Shown: piece after piece, positions 45,126 through 53,059 of the stretch
How positions within the stretch are numbered: position 1 is the first letter of the stretch
How the letters are laid out: each line of letters begins with the position of its first letter
DNA from: Bacteroides ihuae
GTDB taxonomy: Bacteria; Bacteroidota; Bacteroidia; Bacteroidales; Bacteroidaceae
Reading direction: 5' to 3'
DNA: 64,000 nucleotides
Assembly: GCF_900104585.1 (NCBI RefSeq)
Contig: NZ_FNVX01000006.1
Coordinates: 1,178,001 to 1,242,000 of the forward strand
Made by a program: the position numbers and the translations under genes
Notes under the pieces: model-generated
Told to the model about the DNA's origin: nothing
Seen by the model: only the letters and a program-made list of their open reading frames with translations
Database searches by the model: none

Positions 45126-47198
45126 ATGATAACAAGTCAGTTAATGCAACCCCAAAGTATTATAGTGGTGGGGGCGTCAAACAATACACACAAACCTGGT
45201 GGGGCAATTTTAAGGAACCTTATTCAGGGAGGGTATAAAGGGGAACTGAGGGCTGTGAACCCCAAAGAAACGGAGGTGCAGGGAATACGTTCTTTTGCTT
45301 CTGTGGCAGATATACCTGATACTGATTTGGCTATCCTGGCTATTTCGGCCGCTCTGTGTCCGGATGCAGTCGAGATACTGGCTGCACAGAAACAAACACG
45401 TGCGTTTATTATTCTTTCAGCGGGATTTGGAGAGGAAACCCATGAAGGTGCTCTGTTGGAAGATCGTATTTTGGAAATTGTAAATAAATATGGTGCTTCG
45501 CTTATCGGGCCGAACTGCATTGGTGTGCTTAACACTTGGCATCACAGTGTTTTTACGCAACCGATACCCAATTTGAATCCCAAAGGAGTCGACCTGATCT
45601 CAAGTTCGGGTGCTACGGCGGTATTTATCATGGAATCGGCAATGGTGAAGGGACTTCAGTTTAATTCTGTCTGGTCGGTGGGTAATGCCAAGCAGATTGG
45701 AGTGGAGGATGTACTACAATATTTAGACGAAACATTTGATGCAGAAAAGGATTCTCGCATCAAGCTCATTTATATCGAAAGTATTAAAGATCCGGACAGG
45801 TTGTTGCTTCATGCTTCTTCGTTGATAGGGAAGGGGTGTCGTATTGCAGCTATAAAAGCAGGAAGTTCGGAGAGTGGCAGTCGCGCCGCTTCTTCACATA
45901 CGGGAGCTATTGCAAGTCCTGATTCTGCTGTGGAGGCTTTGTTTCGCAAAGCGGGTATTGTGCGTTGTTACTCTCGTGAAGAACTCACTACTGTAGGTTG
46001 TGTGTTTACTCTTCCTGAACTTAAAGGAAAGAATTTTGCGATTGTGACGCATGCCGGAGGCCCTGGTGTGATGCTGACGGATGCTCTCTCAAAGGGGGGC
46101 TTGAATGTGCCAAAGCTTGAGGGGCCGATGGTGGATGAACTCAAAAGTAAGCTTCTTCCGGGTGCGTCTGTTGCTAACCCTATAGATGTGTTGGCTACAG
46201 GAACACCGCAGCATCTTGAAATAGCAATAGACTATTGCGAAAATAAATTTGAGAATATAGATGCGATCATGGCTATCTTTGGAACGCCGGGATTGGTGAC
46301 GATGTTTGAGATGTATGATATGTTGCATCAAAAGATGTTGCACTGCAAGAAACCTGTTTTCCCGGTGCTGCCTTCTATTCATACGGCGGGGAAAGAGGTA
46401 GAAGAGTTCTTGCAAAAAGGGCACGTGAACTTTGCTGATGAGGTAACGCTCGGTACAGCCTTGTCGCGCATTATGAATGTGCCAAAACCTGCCGCCAATA
46501 AGGCTGAATTGTATGGTGTAAATGTACCCGCTATCCGTCGGATCATTGATTCTATACCTTCGGATGGATATATTGAACCGCATTATGTTCAGGCTCTGCT
46601 GCGTGCGGCCGGCATCTCTATTGTCGACGAATTTGTGTCTAATCAGAAGCAAGAGGTACTCGGTTTTGCTCGTCGCTGTGGATTTCCGGTTGTGGTAAAG
46701 GTGGTTGGCCCGGTTCATAAGTCGGATGTAGGAGGAGTAGCATTAAATGTGAAGAGCGAAGAGCATTTGGCTTTGGAATTTGATCGGATGATGAACATTC
46801 CGGATGCCAAAGCTGTGATGGTGCAACCAATGTTGAAAGGAACAGAACTGTTTATTGGAGCTAAATACGAAGAGAAGTTCGGTCATGTAGTGCTTTGCGG
46901 GTTGGGTGGCATCTTTGTGGAGGTGTTGAAAGATGTATCTTCCGGCCTGGCTCCACTTTCTTACGAAGAGGCTTATTCTATGATTCATTCTCTACGTGCC
47001 TATAAGATTATTCAGGGAACCCGTGGACAGAAAGGGGTGAATGAAGATAAGTTTGCCGAAATAATTGTTCGGCTATCTACTTTACTACGCTTCGCTACGG
47101 AGATAAAAGAGATGGATATTAATCCACTTCTTGCTACGGAAAAGAATGTAGTGGCTGTAGATGCCCGTATAAGGATTGAAAAGGGAAATTTAGGTTAG
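45126..47198 (+). CDS. ADP-forming acetate-CoA ligase family protein (fused alpha-beta)
   Basis: This 690-residue cytosolic protein has three parts. A CoA-binding domain (about 1-125; SIIVVGASNNTHKPGGAILRNL) is followed by two succinyl-CoA-ligase-like domains (about 140-450) with the likely phospho-His258 in SSHTGAIASPDSA. The C-terminal ATP-grasp domain (about 470-690) has GFPVVVKVVGPVHKSDVGGV and LCGLGGIFVEVLKDVSSGLAPLS. The family interconverts acyl-CoA plus ADP and phosphate with acid plus ATP, usually for acetate. It starts 20 bases after the HTCS stop, so cotranscription is likely. The locus encodes several acetylesterases that release acetate, so a link to acetate handling is possible but unproven. 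No acetyltransferase domain is fused, unlike Pat. Confidence 0.88.
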   Translation: MITSQLMQPQSIIVVGASNNTHKPGGAILRNLIQGGYKGELRAVNPKETEVQGIRSFASVADIPDTDLAILAISAALCPDAVEILAAQKQTRAFIILSAGFGEETHEGALLEDRILEIVNKYGASLIGPNCIGVLNTWHHSVFTQPIPNLNPKGVDLISSSGATAVFIMESAMVKGLQFNSVWSVGNAKQIGVEDVLQYLDETFDAEKDSRIKLIYIESIKDPDRLLLHASSLIGKGCRIAAIKAGSSESGSRAASSHTGAIASPDSAVEALFRKAGIVRCYSREELTTVGCVFTLPELKGKNFAIVTHAGGPGVMLTDALSKGGLNVPKLEGPMVDELKSKLLPGASVANPIDVLATGTPQHLEIAIDYCENKFENIDAIMAIFGTPGLVTMFEMYDMLHQKMLHCKKPVFPVLPSIHTAGKEVEEFLQKGHVNFADEVTLGTALSRIMNVPKPAANKAELYGVNVPAIRRIIDSIPSDGYIEPHYVQALLRAAGISIVDEFVSNQKQEVLGFARRCGFPVVVKVVGPVHKSDVGGVALNVKSEEHLALEFDRMMNIPDAKAVMVQPMLKGTELFIGAKYEEKFGHVVLCGLGGIFVEVLKDVSSGLAPLSYEEAYSMIHSLRAYKIIQGTRGQKGVNEDKFAEIIVRLSTLLRFATEIKEMDINPLLATEKNVVAVDARIRIEKGNLG

Positions 47199-47294
47199 GC
47201 CGTAGTGCTTTTAGATTATAAGTGATCTATCGAGGCGCTAACGAAATGAACTGTTTGCGGGGGCGTGTAACCTAAAGGAAGAAACTTATCTTTA

Positions 47295-47567
47295 TCATTT
47301 TCTAGAATAGTGGAATCTCATTGAGAATACATAGATTTCAATTGTATCTTCACTGACAGAGTAAATGATTCGATGCTCAGAATTAATACGCCTTGACCAT
47401 TTTCCTGCAAGCTCATATTTCAGAGGCTCTGGTTTCCCAATTCCTGTATATGGGTGTTCCGAGATATCTTTGAGTAAAATCGTTATCTTATTCATGATGG
47501 GCTTATTCCCTATCTTCTTCCAATATTCGAGGTCTATCTTAGCCTGCTCAAGAAGTTTTATTTCCAT
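47295..47567 (-). CDS. yoeB: YoeB-type mRNA-interferase toxin
   Basis: This 90-residue RelE-fold toxin matches the Txe/YoeB pattern closely: LLEQAKIDLEYWKKIGNK at the N-terminus, then GIGKPEPLKYELAGKWSRRI, EHRIIYSV and a C-terminal MRFHYSRK. The usual catalytic set (Glu in KPEPLK, Arg in SRRI, His in FHY near the end) is intact. YoeB cleaves mRNA on the ribosome and is held inactive by YefM. Its gene overlaps the end of the antitoxin gene by 10 bases, the usual arrangement. The protein extends slightly past the usual HY end with SRK. Confidence 0.92.
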   Translation of the reverse strand: MEIKLLEQAKIDLEYWKKIGNKPIMNKITILLKDISEHPYTGIGKPEPLKYELAGKWSRRINSEHRIIYSVSEDTIEIYVFSMRFHYSRK

Positions 47568-47818
47568 AAGTCGTCAATGTCTACAGATGTTCCGCCGCCA
47601 TTTTTTATTTCTTCATCCCCTTTTCGTATAATATCCATCATGGCAGGGGATTTCATAATGTATTCGGTTTCTTTAATGGAATTGTATTCTTCCAAAGAGA
47701 TAACGACTACGCTTTCATTCCCCGAACGGTGTACAATTAGCGGTTCACTATCGTTTATAACCCCATCAAGATAGCTCTTGAGGTTATTTCTTAGTTCTGA
47801 ATAATTTGTTGTTCTCAT
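47558..47818 (-). CDS. yefM: YefM-type antitoxin
   Basis: This 86-residue protein has the Phd/YefM N-terminal DNA-binding fold (MRTTNYSELRNNLKSYLDGV; EPLIVHRSGNESVVVISLEEYNSI) and a C-terminal toxin-binding tail (KNGGGTSVDIDDLWK). It neutralises YoeB and, with it, represses its own promoter. A -7 box (TATATTTG on the minus strand) 20 bases upstream is embedded in repeated GTAC half-sites, consistent with autoregulation. The pair lies between the acetate-CoA ligase and fucose genes and has no obvious link to either. Confidence 0.92.
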   Translation of the reverse strand: MRTTNYSELRNNLKSYLDGVINDSEPLIVHRSGNESVVVISLEEYNSIKETEYIMKSPAMMDIIRKGDEEIKNGGGTSVDIDDLWK

Positions 47819-47834
47819 AACCTTCTTTTTTATT

Positions 47835-47865
47835 AGTACAAATATAGGTACTTTATGTTGTACTT
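47835..47865 (-). promoter_or_regulatory. yefM-yoeB promoter with overlapping operator
   Basis: TATATTTG (minus strand, 47846-47839) is an exact -7 box. It is enclosed by an AGTAC-8 nt-GTACT dyad (47835-47852), and a third GTACTT half-site lies at 47860-47865. This layout fits repression by the YefM/YoeB complex. Confidence 0.6.
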
Positions 47866-47955
47866 GATAATGTTTGGAGGTTATTTTTTATAATACGAAA
47901 AAGGCTGGAGGATGCAATGCTTTAAGTTTAATACTCTTTTGTGGATTGCATTGAT

Positions 47956-48342
47956 TTAGTATAAATGAAATATTCTATCCATGAGTTTCCACTTTTCAGA
48001 TGAGGTCGCCTTGGGATCGGATACTTGGAAAACAGACATATACTCTTCCCATTCTGCCTGACGGGGTAGAGTTGCCAGCTTCTTCATGGCCGATTCCCAT
48101 TCAAAATCGAGTGGTGTTTCAACGACCATAAACAAGTGAGCTCCTAATAGATATATTTCCATTTCAAGAATTCCCACTTGTCTGATACCTTCTCTTATCT
48201 CGGACCAATGTTGGGCCCTGCTGTGTCTCTTGATATATTCATCAATTAGTTCGGGAGAATCTTTTAGATCAAGAGTCTGGCAATATCGTTTTGTGGGCTC
48301 ATGGTATTCCTGAGCCCGATATCCTGTTTCTTTTGTATTCAT
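47956..48342 (-). CDS. L-fucose/L-rhamnose mutarotase-family protein
   Basis: This 128-residue protein has the RhaM-type dimeric alpha+beta barrel (COG3254-like): YCQTLDLKDSPELIDEYIKRH at the N-terminus with a Tyr36/His40 pair matching the catalytic Tyr and His of RhaM, then GILEMEIYLLGAHLFMVVET and a C-terminal MDRIFHLY. It is clearly distinct from the RhaM at 40.4 kb. Because it begins 21 bases after an alpha-L-fucosidase gene on the same strand, the substrate is more likely L-fucose than L-rhamnose. It would act in the cytoplasm on the released sugar before isomerisation. The family is firm; the sugar is inferred from context. Confidence 0.82.
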   Translation of the reverse strand: MNTKETGYRAQEYHEPTKRYCQTLDLKDSPELIDEYIKRHSRAQHWSEIREGIRQVGILEMEIYLLGAHLFMVVETPLDFEWESAMKKLATLPRQAEWEEYMSVFQVSDPKATSSEKWKLMDRIFHLY

Positions 48343-48363
48343 AGTTATTGAAGCATGTTTATC

Positions 48364-50001
48364 CTAGTTGTTAATTTTCAGAACCAATGCTATATCGTTT
48401 GGCTTTTGCTTTGGGAGGATAATGTTTAATCCGCTATTATCACGAGTGAATAAGACTTTTCCGCTTCCTAATAACTCTACTTTCTTTATTTCTTTTTCAT
48501 AATTAGGGGAGTCTGTAGCCAATGACTTAATCACAATTTTACCATCTTCAGGCCATCCCATAACGATGGCATATAATGTTTTTCCTTTCTGAGTGAAGCG
48601 AATATCTTTCGAAGTATATTTGCTTTTTCCCTCATTAAAACCTTGAGCTTGCATTGGATTTAATTTTTCGGCATCGGGGCCTTCTCCAAATATTGTCCAG
48701 GGTCTTGTATCAAATATGCATTCTTTATTTACATCCATCCATCTCCCTATTCCTTCTAAAACAGCTACTTCCTTTTCATCAATACTTCCATCTCCACGTA
48801 CAGGAATATTCAGCAAGAGATTACCGTTTTTACTGACTATATCTGCAAGCATTTGTATAACTGTTTTGGCTGATTTGTATCTATTATTGTCGTATACGGA
48901 ACGATTATAATGCCAATCTCCGATACAGGTACATGTCTGCCAAGGTTTTTCTTGTGTTTTGTCGGGAGCACCTCGTTCAACATCCCAAACCAAACATTCC
49001 TTTTGCTCTTCTGTTAGAATCTTTCCAAAAATGACGGCATCTAGCTTCCCCTTTCTTTTTATGTTTCTATTGTAGAAATGTGCAGCAATGCGAAGCCCGG
49101 CGTCACTAATAGGCCATAATGGAAGAGCTGTATCATCAAAATAGAGTAAATCGGGCTTGTATTTATTGATCATATCAACAGTCCTGTTGTAGAAATTATC
49201 GCAATACTCTTTGCTAGGAACTGATACACCATTTCCCCAGTTCCATTGAGAATGGATCGTACCTGTATTTTCGCTCCCTTTACTTAAAGGATGATTTTGT
49301 GCATATAGTTCCTGAGGATCTAATCCTTCCCACCATTTCCCTGCTCCATCTTCTTTTGTGAGTTTTCCATCATAAGGAATTCCGGCGTACGGTCCTTGTT
49401 TGTCTGCTCCTTGAGATGTTTCATACCACGTCCAGGCATGAGAGGCATGGATACTGACTCCGAATGGTAATTTGTTATGTTTGGCTGCTTTAGCCCAGCC
49501 TTCGAGGATGTCTTTTTTAGGACCTATTTTGGTTGAGTTCCATTGATGATATTTACTGTCCCATAGATCGAAATTATCATGATGATTACCCATGGCAAAA
49601 AAATACTGTGCGCCTGCCCGTTTGTAGAGCTTGACTAATTTCTCGGGATCCCATTTCTCGGCTTTCCAATCATGAATAATGTCTTTAAACCCAAATTTTG
49701 AAGGGTGTCCGTAGTTCTTGACGAACCAGTTATAGTTGGAACTGCCTTCTATATACATTGAACGGGCAAACCAATCTCCTTGCTCGGGTTGGCATTGTGG
49801 TCCCCAATGAGCCCATATCCCAAATTTTGCATTACGGTACCACTCGGGCACTTGATATTGTTCTAAGGATTTCCATGTTGCTTCAAACTGCCCCGTTTGC
49901 ATAGGCTCTGCGGCAGAAGTGGTTGACTGTTCTCTTTCTTGGGCAATGCTGATTTGCCCGAATGAAGTCATAAATAAGGCTACAAATAATATCTTTCTCA
50001 T
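48364..50001 (-). CDS. GH29 alpha-L-fucosidase
   Basis: This 545-residue protein has a signal peptide (MRKILFVALFMTSFGQISIA). The GH29 barrel shows FGIWAHWGPQCQPEQGDWFAR (60-80), the His-rich FFAMGNHHDNFDLWDS (134-149), and DLLYFDDTALPLW (284-296), which contains the nucleophile Asp near 289. A C-terminal beta domain follows. The enzyme retains L-fucose configuration and removes terminal fucose from plant or host glycans. It is the first gene of a two-gene minus operon with the mutarotase and is divergent from an AraC-type regulator. The unit is probably a separate fucose response rather than part of the RG-I locus, although RG-I and xyloglucan also carry fucose. Confidence 0.93.
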   Translation of the reverse strand: MRKILFVALFMTSFGQISIAQEREQSTTSAAEPMQTGQFEATWKSLEQYQVPEWYRNAKFGIWAHWGPQCQPEQGDWFARSMYIEGSSNYNWFVKNYGHPSKFGFKDIIHDWKAEKWDPEKLVKLYKRAGAQYFFAMGNHHDNFDLWDSKYHQWNSTKIGPKKDILEGWAKAAKHNKLPFGVSIHASHAWTWYETSQGADKQGPYAGIPYDGKLTKEDGAGKWWEGLDPQELYAQNHPLSKGSENTGTIHSQWNWGNGVSVPSKEYCDNFYNRTVDMINKYKPDLLYFDDTALPLWPISDAGLRIAAHFYNRNIKRKGKLDAVIFGKILTEEQKECLVWDVERGAPDKTQEKPWQTCTCIGDWHYNRSVYDNNRYKSAKTVIQMLADIVSKNGNLLLNIPVRGDGSIDEKEVAVLEGIGRWMDVNKECIFDTRPWTIFGEGPDAEKLNPMQAQGFNEGKSKYTSKDIRFTQKGKTLYAIVMGWPEDGKIVIKSLATDSPNYEKEIKKVELLGSGKVLFTRDNSGLNIILPKQKPNDIALVLKINN

Positions 50002-50276
50002 AAGTAATGTTTTTGGTGCTTTCCTATCTACAAAGTTAGCCGTTATGAGTTTATCACTATTACACTATCTCGATAGATTATAACACAATATCGTTATTCG
50101 TGTCTTTATAAAAATTATCGATGATTGTTAACTCATTATTAATGAGTATTGTATGGCTCAATAGAACTGTTCTTATTTCGATAAAGAATAATGCTATTTC
50201 AAGGTTTTTATCGTGATTAGTGCTGTTCTTAGAATTATTAGTTTATCTTCGCTTCAATAGATAACGAAAAACACCA
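50002..50276. promoter_or_regulatory. divergent control region of fucosidase and AraC-type genes
   Basis: A -7 box for GH29 lies at 50031-50038 (TAACTTTG on the minus strand). A weaker box for the regulator, TATCTTCG, lies at 50244-50251. Between them TATCG or its inverse CGATA occurs at 50071, 50089, 50116, 50179 and 50209, and a CTATC-2 nt-GATAG dyad lies at 50065-50076. These are candidate regulator-binding sites. Confidence 0.45.
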
Positions 50277-51137
50277 ATGGTTAAAGAGAAAGAATACTTA
50301 AATTTCACTTTGCTAAATATTGGGCATGCTATTCATAATGCCGATTGGAACTGGAGCAAGGTAAGTAGCCCATTTACAAGACTCTATTGGGTAGAAGATG
50401 GTGCAGCTAAAATCATTTTACCTGGCGGAATTTATAATTTAGTGCCTAATCATCTGTACTTAATTCCATCTTTTACTCTCCATAGCTACGTCTGTGACGG
50501 ATACTTTTCACTGTATTATATCCATATTTACGAAGAACAGACTGAAACTCCCAGTCTTGTTGAACAACTCAACTTTCCCGTTGAAGTAGAGGTTACTGAT
50601 ACAGATGTGTTGTTGATTAAACGTTTATTAAAAATTAATCCGAATCGTGCACTAAAACTCTATGATCCTTCTCTTTATGATAATTCGCAAACGTTATTGA
50701 GAAATATATCAGAGAATCAACAGTTACCTTACTATCTAATAATAGAAACGAAAGGCATTTTGCAACAGCTCTTCTCCAGATTCTTAAAGACGGCTGAGAT
50801 GAGACTTGAAATCACTGATAATAGGCTCTTAAGAGTTCTTATTTATATTCGGAAGAATATAAATAAGACGATCACTATTGGGCAATTATCTGGTCTCTGT
50901 TTTCTTACTGATGATCACTTTATAAAGCTTTTTAAAAAAGAAATGAAATGCACTCCAATACAATATATAAATCAAAAAAAGATAGAAAGGGCTCAGGTGA
51001 TGCTTATTATCGATGATTTACCTATAAAAGAAATAGCTTATAATCTGGCTTTTAATAATATTTCTTATTTCAATAAGCTGTTCAAAAGTGTAACAGGAGT
51101 AACCCCTAGTGAATATAAAAAGCCTCCATACGTTTGA
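50277..51137 (+). CDS. AraC-family transcriptional regulator
   Basis: This 286-residue cytosolic protein has an N-terminal cupin-like ligand-binding half (FTRLYWVEDGAAKIILPGGIYNLVPNHLYLIPSFTLHSY). Two C-terminal AraC-type helix-turn-helix motifs follow (about 185-283: TIGQLSGLCFLTDDHFIKLFKKEMKCTPIQYINQKKIERAQ; IKEIAYNLAFNNISYFNKLFKSVTGVTPSEY). The gene is divergent from the fucosidase-mutarotase operon with 275 bases between, so it most likely controls that operon in response to fucose or a fucoside. The ligand is an inference. A 22-bp repeat array begins about 100 bases after its stop. Confidence 0.88.
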   Translation: MVKEKEYLNFTLLNIGHAIHNADWNWSKVSSPFTRLYWVEDGAAKIILPGGIYNLVPNHLYLIPSFTLHSYVCDGYFSLYYIHIYEEQTETPSLVEQLNFPVEVEVTDTDVLLIKRLLKINPNRALKLYDPSLYDNSQTLLRNISENQQLPYYLIIETKGILQQLFSRFLKTAEMRLEITDNRLLRVLIYIRKNINKTITIGQLSGLCFLTDDHFIKLFKKEMKCTPIQYINQKKIERAQVMLIIDDLPIKEIAYNLAFNNISYFNKLFKSVTGVTPSEYKKPPYV

Positions 51138-51474
51138 TCTCCATTAAATAAAGCTTTGTTGTGTTGGCTAAGTCGTCAGAATAGCTCTATTAAGGGCTGT
51201 TTATTGATAGACTAAGTGATTGTTGTTTATAGGTTTCTTGGTCACACAGCTGTGTGACTATTGTCCTGCATACGTGTGACCATGGTCACGCAACTGTGTG
51301 ATCATGGTACTTCAATTGCGTGACTAACTATTATTTTCGTGCAAATCTCTTAATGTATGTGATTTAGTGCTTTAGGCAATGGGAGTTGTTGCCTTATTCA
51401 ATGAATAAAGTAGCTGCTCTTATTTATCTCAATATTTTTTCTGTTATTGAAAAGAGGAAGATGATTTAGTGGGC
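51138..51474. other. convergent intergenic spacer
   Basis: This 337-base space lies between the 3' ends of the AraC-type gene and yifB. Apart from the 22-bp repeat array I see no coding frame and no convincing terminator. Confidence 0.65.
51240..51324. repeat. array of four 22-bp degenerate units (GTGTGAC core)
   Basis: The core GTGTGAC or a one-base variant starts at 51252, 51274, 51296 and 51318, an exact 22-base period. A partial unit precedes it at 51240. The units are palindromic: 51241-51258 is a perfect 18-bp palindrome, 51276-51289 a perfect 14-bp palindrome, and 51285-51293 pairs with 51315-51323. Confidence 0.8.
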
Positions 51475-53013
51475 TTATCCAGCCCAGTTTTCCCGATCGA
51501 GGTTGCGATAACCAATAGCTTCGGCAAGATGCGAAGGCAAGATATTTTCGCTTCCTTCTAAATCGGCAATGGTGCGTGATACTTTTAGAATTCTGTCGTA
51601 TGCCCGAGCCGATAGGTTTAGACGGTTCATGGCTTGCTTCAAGAGATTGAGCCCTTTCTCATCGAGTTGGGCATACGTAGCTAGGAGTCTGCTTGTCATT
51701 TGTGCATTGCTGTGAATGCCGGAATAGGAACTAAAACGCTCTTCTTGTATCTTTCTTGCTTTAATAACCCTTTCTCGTATGGCACTGCTGGCTTCTCCTT
51801 GGCGGGCATCAGACATTTTATCAAAGGGCACAGGTATAATTTCTATCTGTATATCAATGCGGTCGAGTAGCGGTCCGGAGATTTTATTGAGATATTTCTG
51901 AACCTGTCCCGGACTGCAAACACATGCTTTTGTGGGATGGTTATAGTATCCGCAAGGGCACGGATTCATAGAAGCTACGAGCATGAAGCTGGCAGGGTAT
52001 TCAATGCTACATCGAGACCGGGAAATGGTAATCTTTCTATCTTCAAGTGGTTGACGCAGTACTTCGAGCACGCTTCGGTTGAATTCCGGTAGTTCATCTA
52101 GAAAGAGTACGCCGTTGTGAGCCAGACTAATTTCTCCGGGTTGAGGAAAGCTGCCTCCGCCCACCATGGCTACTTGAGAGATGGTGTGATGTGGATCGCG
52201 AAAAGGACGTTTGGAGATCAGTGAGGAGTTACGGCTAAGTTTACCGGCCACAGAGTGAATTTTGGTGGTTTCCAGACTCTCATTGAGCGAAAGAGGCGGT
52301 AGAATGGATGGCAATCGTTTGCTCATCATTGATTTACCGCTTCCGGGAGCTCCTATCATAATAATATTGTGCCCTCCCGCTGCTGCTACTTCGAGCGCTC
52401 GTTTTACATTTTCCTGACCTTTTACATCGCAGAAGTCAGAGTCAAAGATGGTTTGCTGTGCGTAAAACTCTTCTCGCGTGTCGACGGTTATGGGTTCTAA
52501 GTTCAGTTCGCCATTAAAGAATTCAATGACTTCTTTAATATTGCTGACACCAAATACTTTCAGGTTATTTACCACTGCTGCCTCGCGGGCATTTTGTAGA
52601 GGAACGATGATACCTTCCAGCTTTTCTTCCCTTGCTTTTATGGCAATAGGCAAAGCTCCTTTGATGGGCTGAATACTCCCATCAAGGCTAAGTTCCCCCA
52701 TTATTACATACTGAGAAAGTTTATCGCAGGCAATGGTTTCACTTGCGGCAAGCATGCCGATGGCTAGTGGTAAATCGTAGGCAGAACCTTCTTTGCGGAT
52801 ATCGGCCGGAGCCATATTGATCACAATATTGCTTGTGGGCATTTTGTATCCGGTTACCTGTAGGGCGGAAATGATGCGTTGATGGCTCTCTTTAACGGCT
52901 GAATCGGGTAGGCCGACAAGATAGAACATGCAGCCTCGAGAGCAGTTGACCTCGATAGTAATGACGGTGGCTTCTATGCCTTGAACGGCCGCACCGAATA
53001 ATTTAACAAGCAT
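51475..53013 (-). CDS. yifB: YifB/ComM-family Mg-chelatase-like AAA ATPase
   Basis: This 512-residue cytosolic protein starts with a Lon-protease-like S16 domain lacking obvious protease function (about 20-165: GLPDSAVKESHQRI; GYKMPTSNIVINMAPADIRKEG; MGELSLDGSIQPIKGALP). An AAA+ module follows with Walker A (GAPGSGKSMM, 221-230), Walker B (GVLFLDELPEF) and a C-terminal ComM-type lid (SARAYDRILKVSRTIADL). In other bacteria ComM is a helicase that promotes branch migration during natural transformation. Its role in Bacteroides is not known. It lies 46 bases after the thioredoxin-fold gene and may be cotranscribed with it. Confidence 0.92.
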   Translation of the reverse strand: MLVKLFGAAVQGIEATVITIEVNCSRGCMFYLVGLPDSAVKESHQRIISALQVTGYKMPTSNIVINMAPADIRKEGSAYDLPLAIGMLAASETIACDKLSQYVIMGELSLDGSIQPIKGALPIAIKAREEKLEGIIVPLQNAREAAVVNNLKVFGVSNIKEVIEFFNGELNLEPITVDTREEFYAQQTIFDSDFCDVKGQENVKRALEVAAAGGHNIIMIGAPGSGKSMMSKRLPSILPPLSLNESLETTKIHSVAGKLSRNSSLISKRPFRDPHHTISQVAMVGGGSFPQPGEISLAHNGVLFLDELPEFNRSVLEVLRQPLEDRKITISRSRCSIEYPASFMLVASMNPCPCGYYNHPTKACVCSPGQVQKYLNKISGPLLDRIDIQIEIIPVPFDKMSDARQGEASSAIRERVIKARKIQEERFSSYSGIHSNAQMTSRLLATYAQLDEKGLNLLKQAMNRLNLSARAYDRILKVSRTIADLEGSENILPSHLAEAIGYRNLDRENWAG

Positions 53014-53059
53014 TAGCTAGTAGTTTTGTTGGACTTTTATGTATAACAGAGGGAACGTG

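Noticed and set aside
46089..46718. Minus-strand frame of 209 codons inside the acetate-CoA ligase gene
   Set aside because: It is antisense to an intact conserved gene, with no recognisable domain and an odd Arg/His-rich composition.
45126..47198. Pat-type protein acetyltransferase
   Set aside because: No GNAT acetyltransferase domain is fused, and the phospho-His segment of ADP-forming ligases is intact.
51240..51324. CRISPR array
   Set aside because: Units are only 22 bp, degenerate and contiguous without spacers, and no cas genes are present.
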